Origin: Chara braunii
Taxonomy: Eukaryota; Streptophyta; Charophyceae; Charales; Characeae
DNA length: 64,000 bases
Reading direction: 5' to 3'
NCBI GenBank assembly: GCA_003427395.1
Contig: BFEA01000003.1
Location: 8,810,470 to 8,874,469 of the forward strand
The translations under genes and the position numbers were made by a program. Each line of letters opens with the position of its first letter. Position 1 is the stretch's first letter. The notes beneath the pieces were generated by a model. It saw only the letters and a list, made by a program, of their open reading frames with translations, had not been told where the DNA came from and searched no databases. Below, piece after piece: positions 63,114 through 64,000 of this stretch.

Positions 63114-64000
63114 ATGGCTGCCAATGTGCAAAACCCGATTCCGCAACAGAATGTTAATCCACCAAATCAACCCGCCCCACGTGCATGAGCTCCCATGACA
63201 CCACCTGATCTCTATCTATTTGATACAGCGCACCATCTCGCAGGAGCATGGCTGGCCACACTTAGAGCACAGCCGTACGATGATAACGAAGCACAGACCA
63301 ACATTCCGACTCGAATGGGAGGATACGCTCATCATTGGTATAGTACCTACGTGTGGGTTGATCTCCTGACCTTTGAACGGGATTTCATGAACCGATTTGA
63401 TTATGTCCACCTCGAGCAAGCACTGTACATGATCAAGGACCGAGTGCAAAAACCTCTCGAATCCGTTGCAGAATATCGAAACCGGTTCTATACAATGTTC
63501 GTGAAAACTGAGCGAGGTGAGCAAGTAGGGAGACATCTGTTCATTGACGGGCTTCGCAGCCGGACAATAAGGGCTAAGTTGNGGAAGCAATTTTCCCCCA
63601 TCACTCACACGTTACAACAAATCATGGCTGCTGCGGAGGAAATGGAATGGAAGTTCGCAACAAACTTCCTGGGAGGAGAAGATTATCCTAAAGAAGGAGA
63701 TTCGACCAAACTCACACGAGCGAGAGCTGAGTTGGCTGCCTTGCAGAACAAGTTTGAAAACATGGGATTTGTGTCAGGACCTGTCACCTATATGGAACAG
63801 ATAGGCCCCAAACGAGTGGTCCTAAGTGAGATTCCGAGCACCTCCGCTCCGATGATACCCCCGGCCATCAGAGCATTACCCCCACCACCGATTGAGGCCC
63901 CCGCACGATCGAACGAATCTGCGGCTATCTTGGAACTAACCAAAACATTGATCAGTTTAATCCAGGAAAGCAAAAAGGAGCAGCGAGAGCACAATGCTCG
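63114..64000 (+). pseudogene. Family-P gag, partial (runs off the window)
   Basis: First ATG of the frame is at 63114 (MAANVQNPIPQQNVNPPNQP). A TGA at 63186-63188, one C-to-T change from CGA, interrupts it; the frame then stays open to the window end. The Gag core is FERDFMNRFDYVHLEQALY, IKDRVQKPLESVAEYRNRF and GRHLFIDGLRSRTIRAKL, the usual Retrotrans_gag pattern. A charged, likely coiled-coil region (TRARAELAALQNKFENM) and a P-rich linker follow. Alternative use of the ATG at 63195 would skip the stop. Confidence 0.8.

Overview
This is a repeat-dominated eukaryotic nuclear window, most likely from a streptophyte green plant or alga with swimming sperm. A charophyte such as Chara fits best, but this is inference. 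The support is an oleosin-like protein, a TTC29-like (axonemal) TPR gene, plant-type LINEs with a zf-RVT tail, chromodomain Ty3/gypsy elements primed by initiator tRNA-Met, tRNA-derived SINEs, and very large introns. I see no prokaryotic features, rRNA genes or free-standing tRNA genes.

Host genes. Only two can be supported. A single-exon gene at 10372-11307 (+) encodes a 311-residue protein with two complete oleosin proline knots in tandem, downstream of a triplicated repeat carrying TGACGTCA sites. On the minus strand, exons at 34029-34154 and 15425-15688 encode consecutive TPR segments of a TTC29-like protein. They are separated by an inferred 18.3-kb intron that holds most of the LINE, SINE, LTR and foldback material between 16 and 34 kb.

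Mobile elements, left to right. 4.1-6.4 kb is an LTR of Ty3 family P, with its first ~437 bases inverted in place. 6.7-7.3 kb is a foldback element. 7.4-8.5 kb is a LINE 3' end. 16.8-20.0 kb is the 3' end of a second family-P element (accessory ORF plus LTR). 20.5-20.9 kb is a Harbinger-like transposase fragment. 21.7-24.6 kb (-) and 36.0-37.8 kb (+) are two copies of a poly(A)-tailed element encoding an unrecognised 'WELEEG' domain plus a microsatellite-encoded spacer. 24.8-28.5 kb is a decayed LINE ORF2. 28.5-29.8 kb is a long inverted repeat. 31.9-33.2 kb holds SINEs, one with a clear 12-base target duplication. 38.5-41.9 kb holds two more LINE 3' ends. 42.1-51.8 kb is LTR-G1-LTR-G2, two minus-strand chromodomain elements sharing the middle LTR. 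52.1-56.6 kb is a third, related minus-strand element, G3. 56.65-64.0 kb is family P on the plus strand: PHD finger plus integrase, two extra ORFs, a shared LTR, a PBS, then gag running off the window.

Family P is the most unusual system here. Its integrase is preceded by a C4HC3 PHD finger. After pol come accessory ORFs joined by ATGA stop/start overlaps. Its ~2.4-kb LTR itself contains an ORF recognisable in all three copies. Element G1 has another oddity: its Gag starts with a strongly hydrophobic segment. Assembly artefacts are present: a Nextera mate-pair junction adapter beside a gap at 21.8 kb, a 328-N gap with mismatched flanks at 51.8 kb, and scattered single Ns confined to 57.7-63.6 kb.
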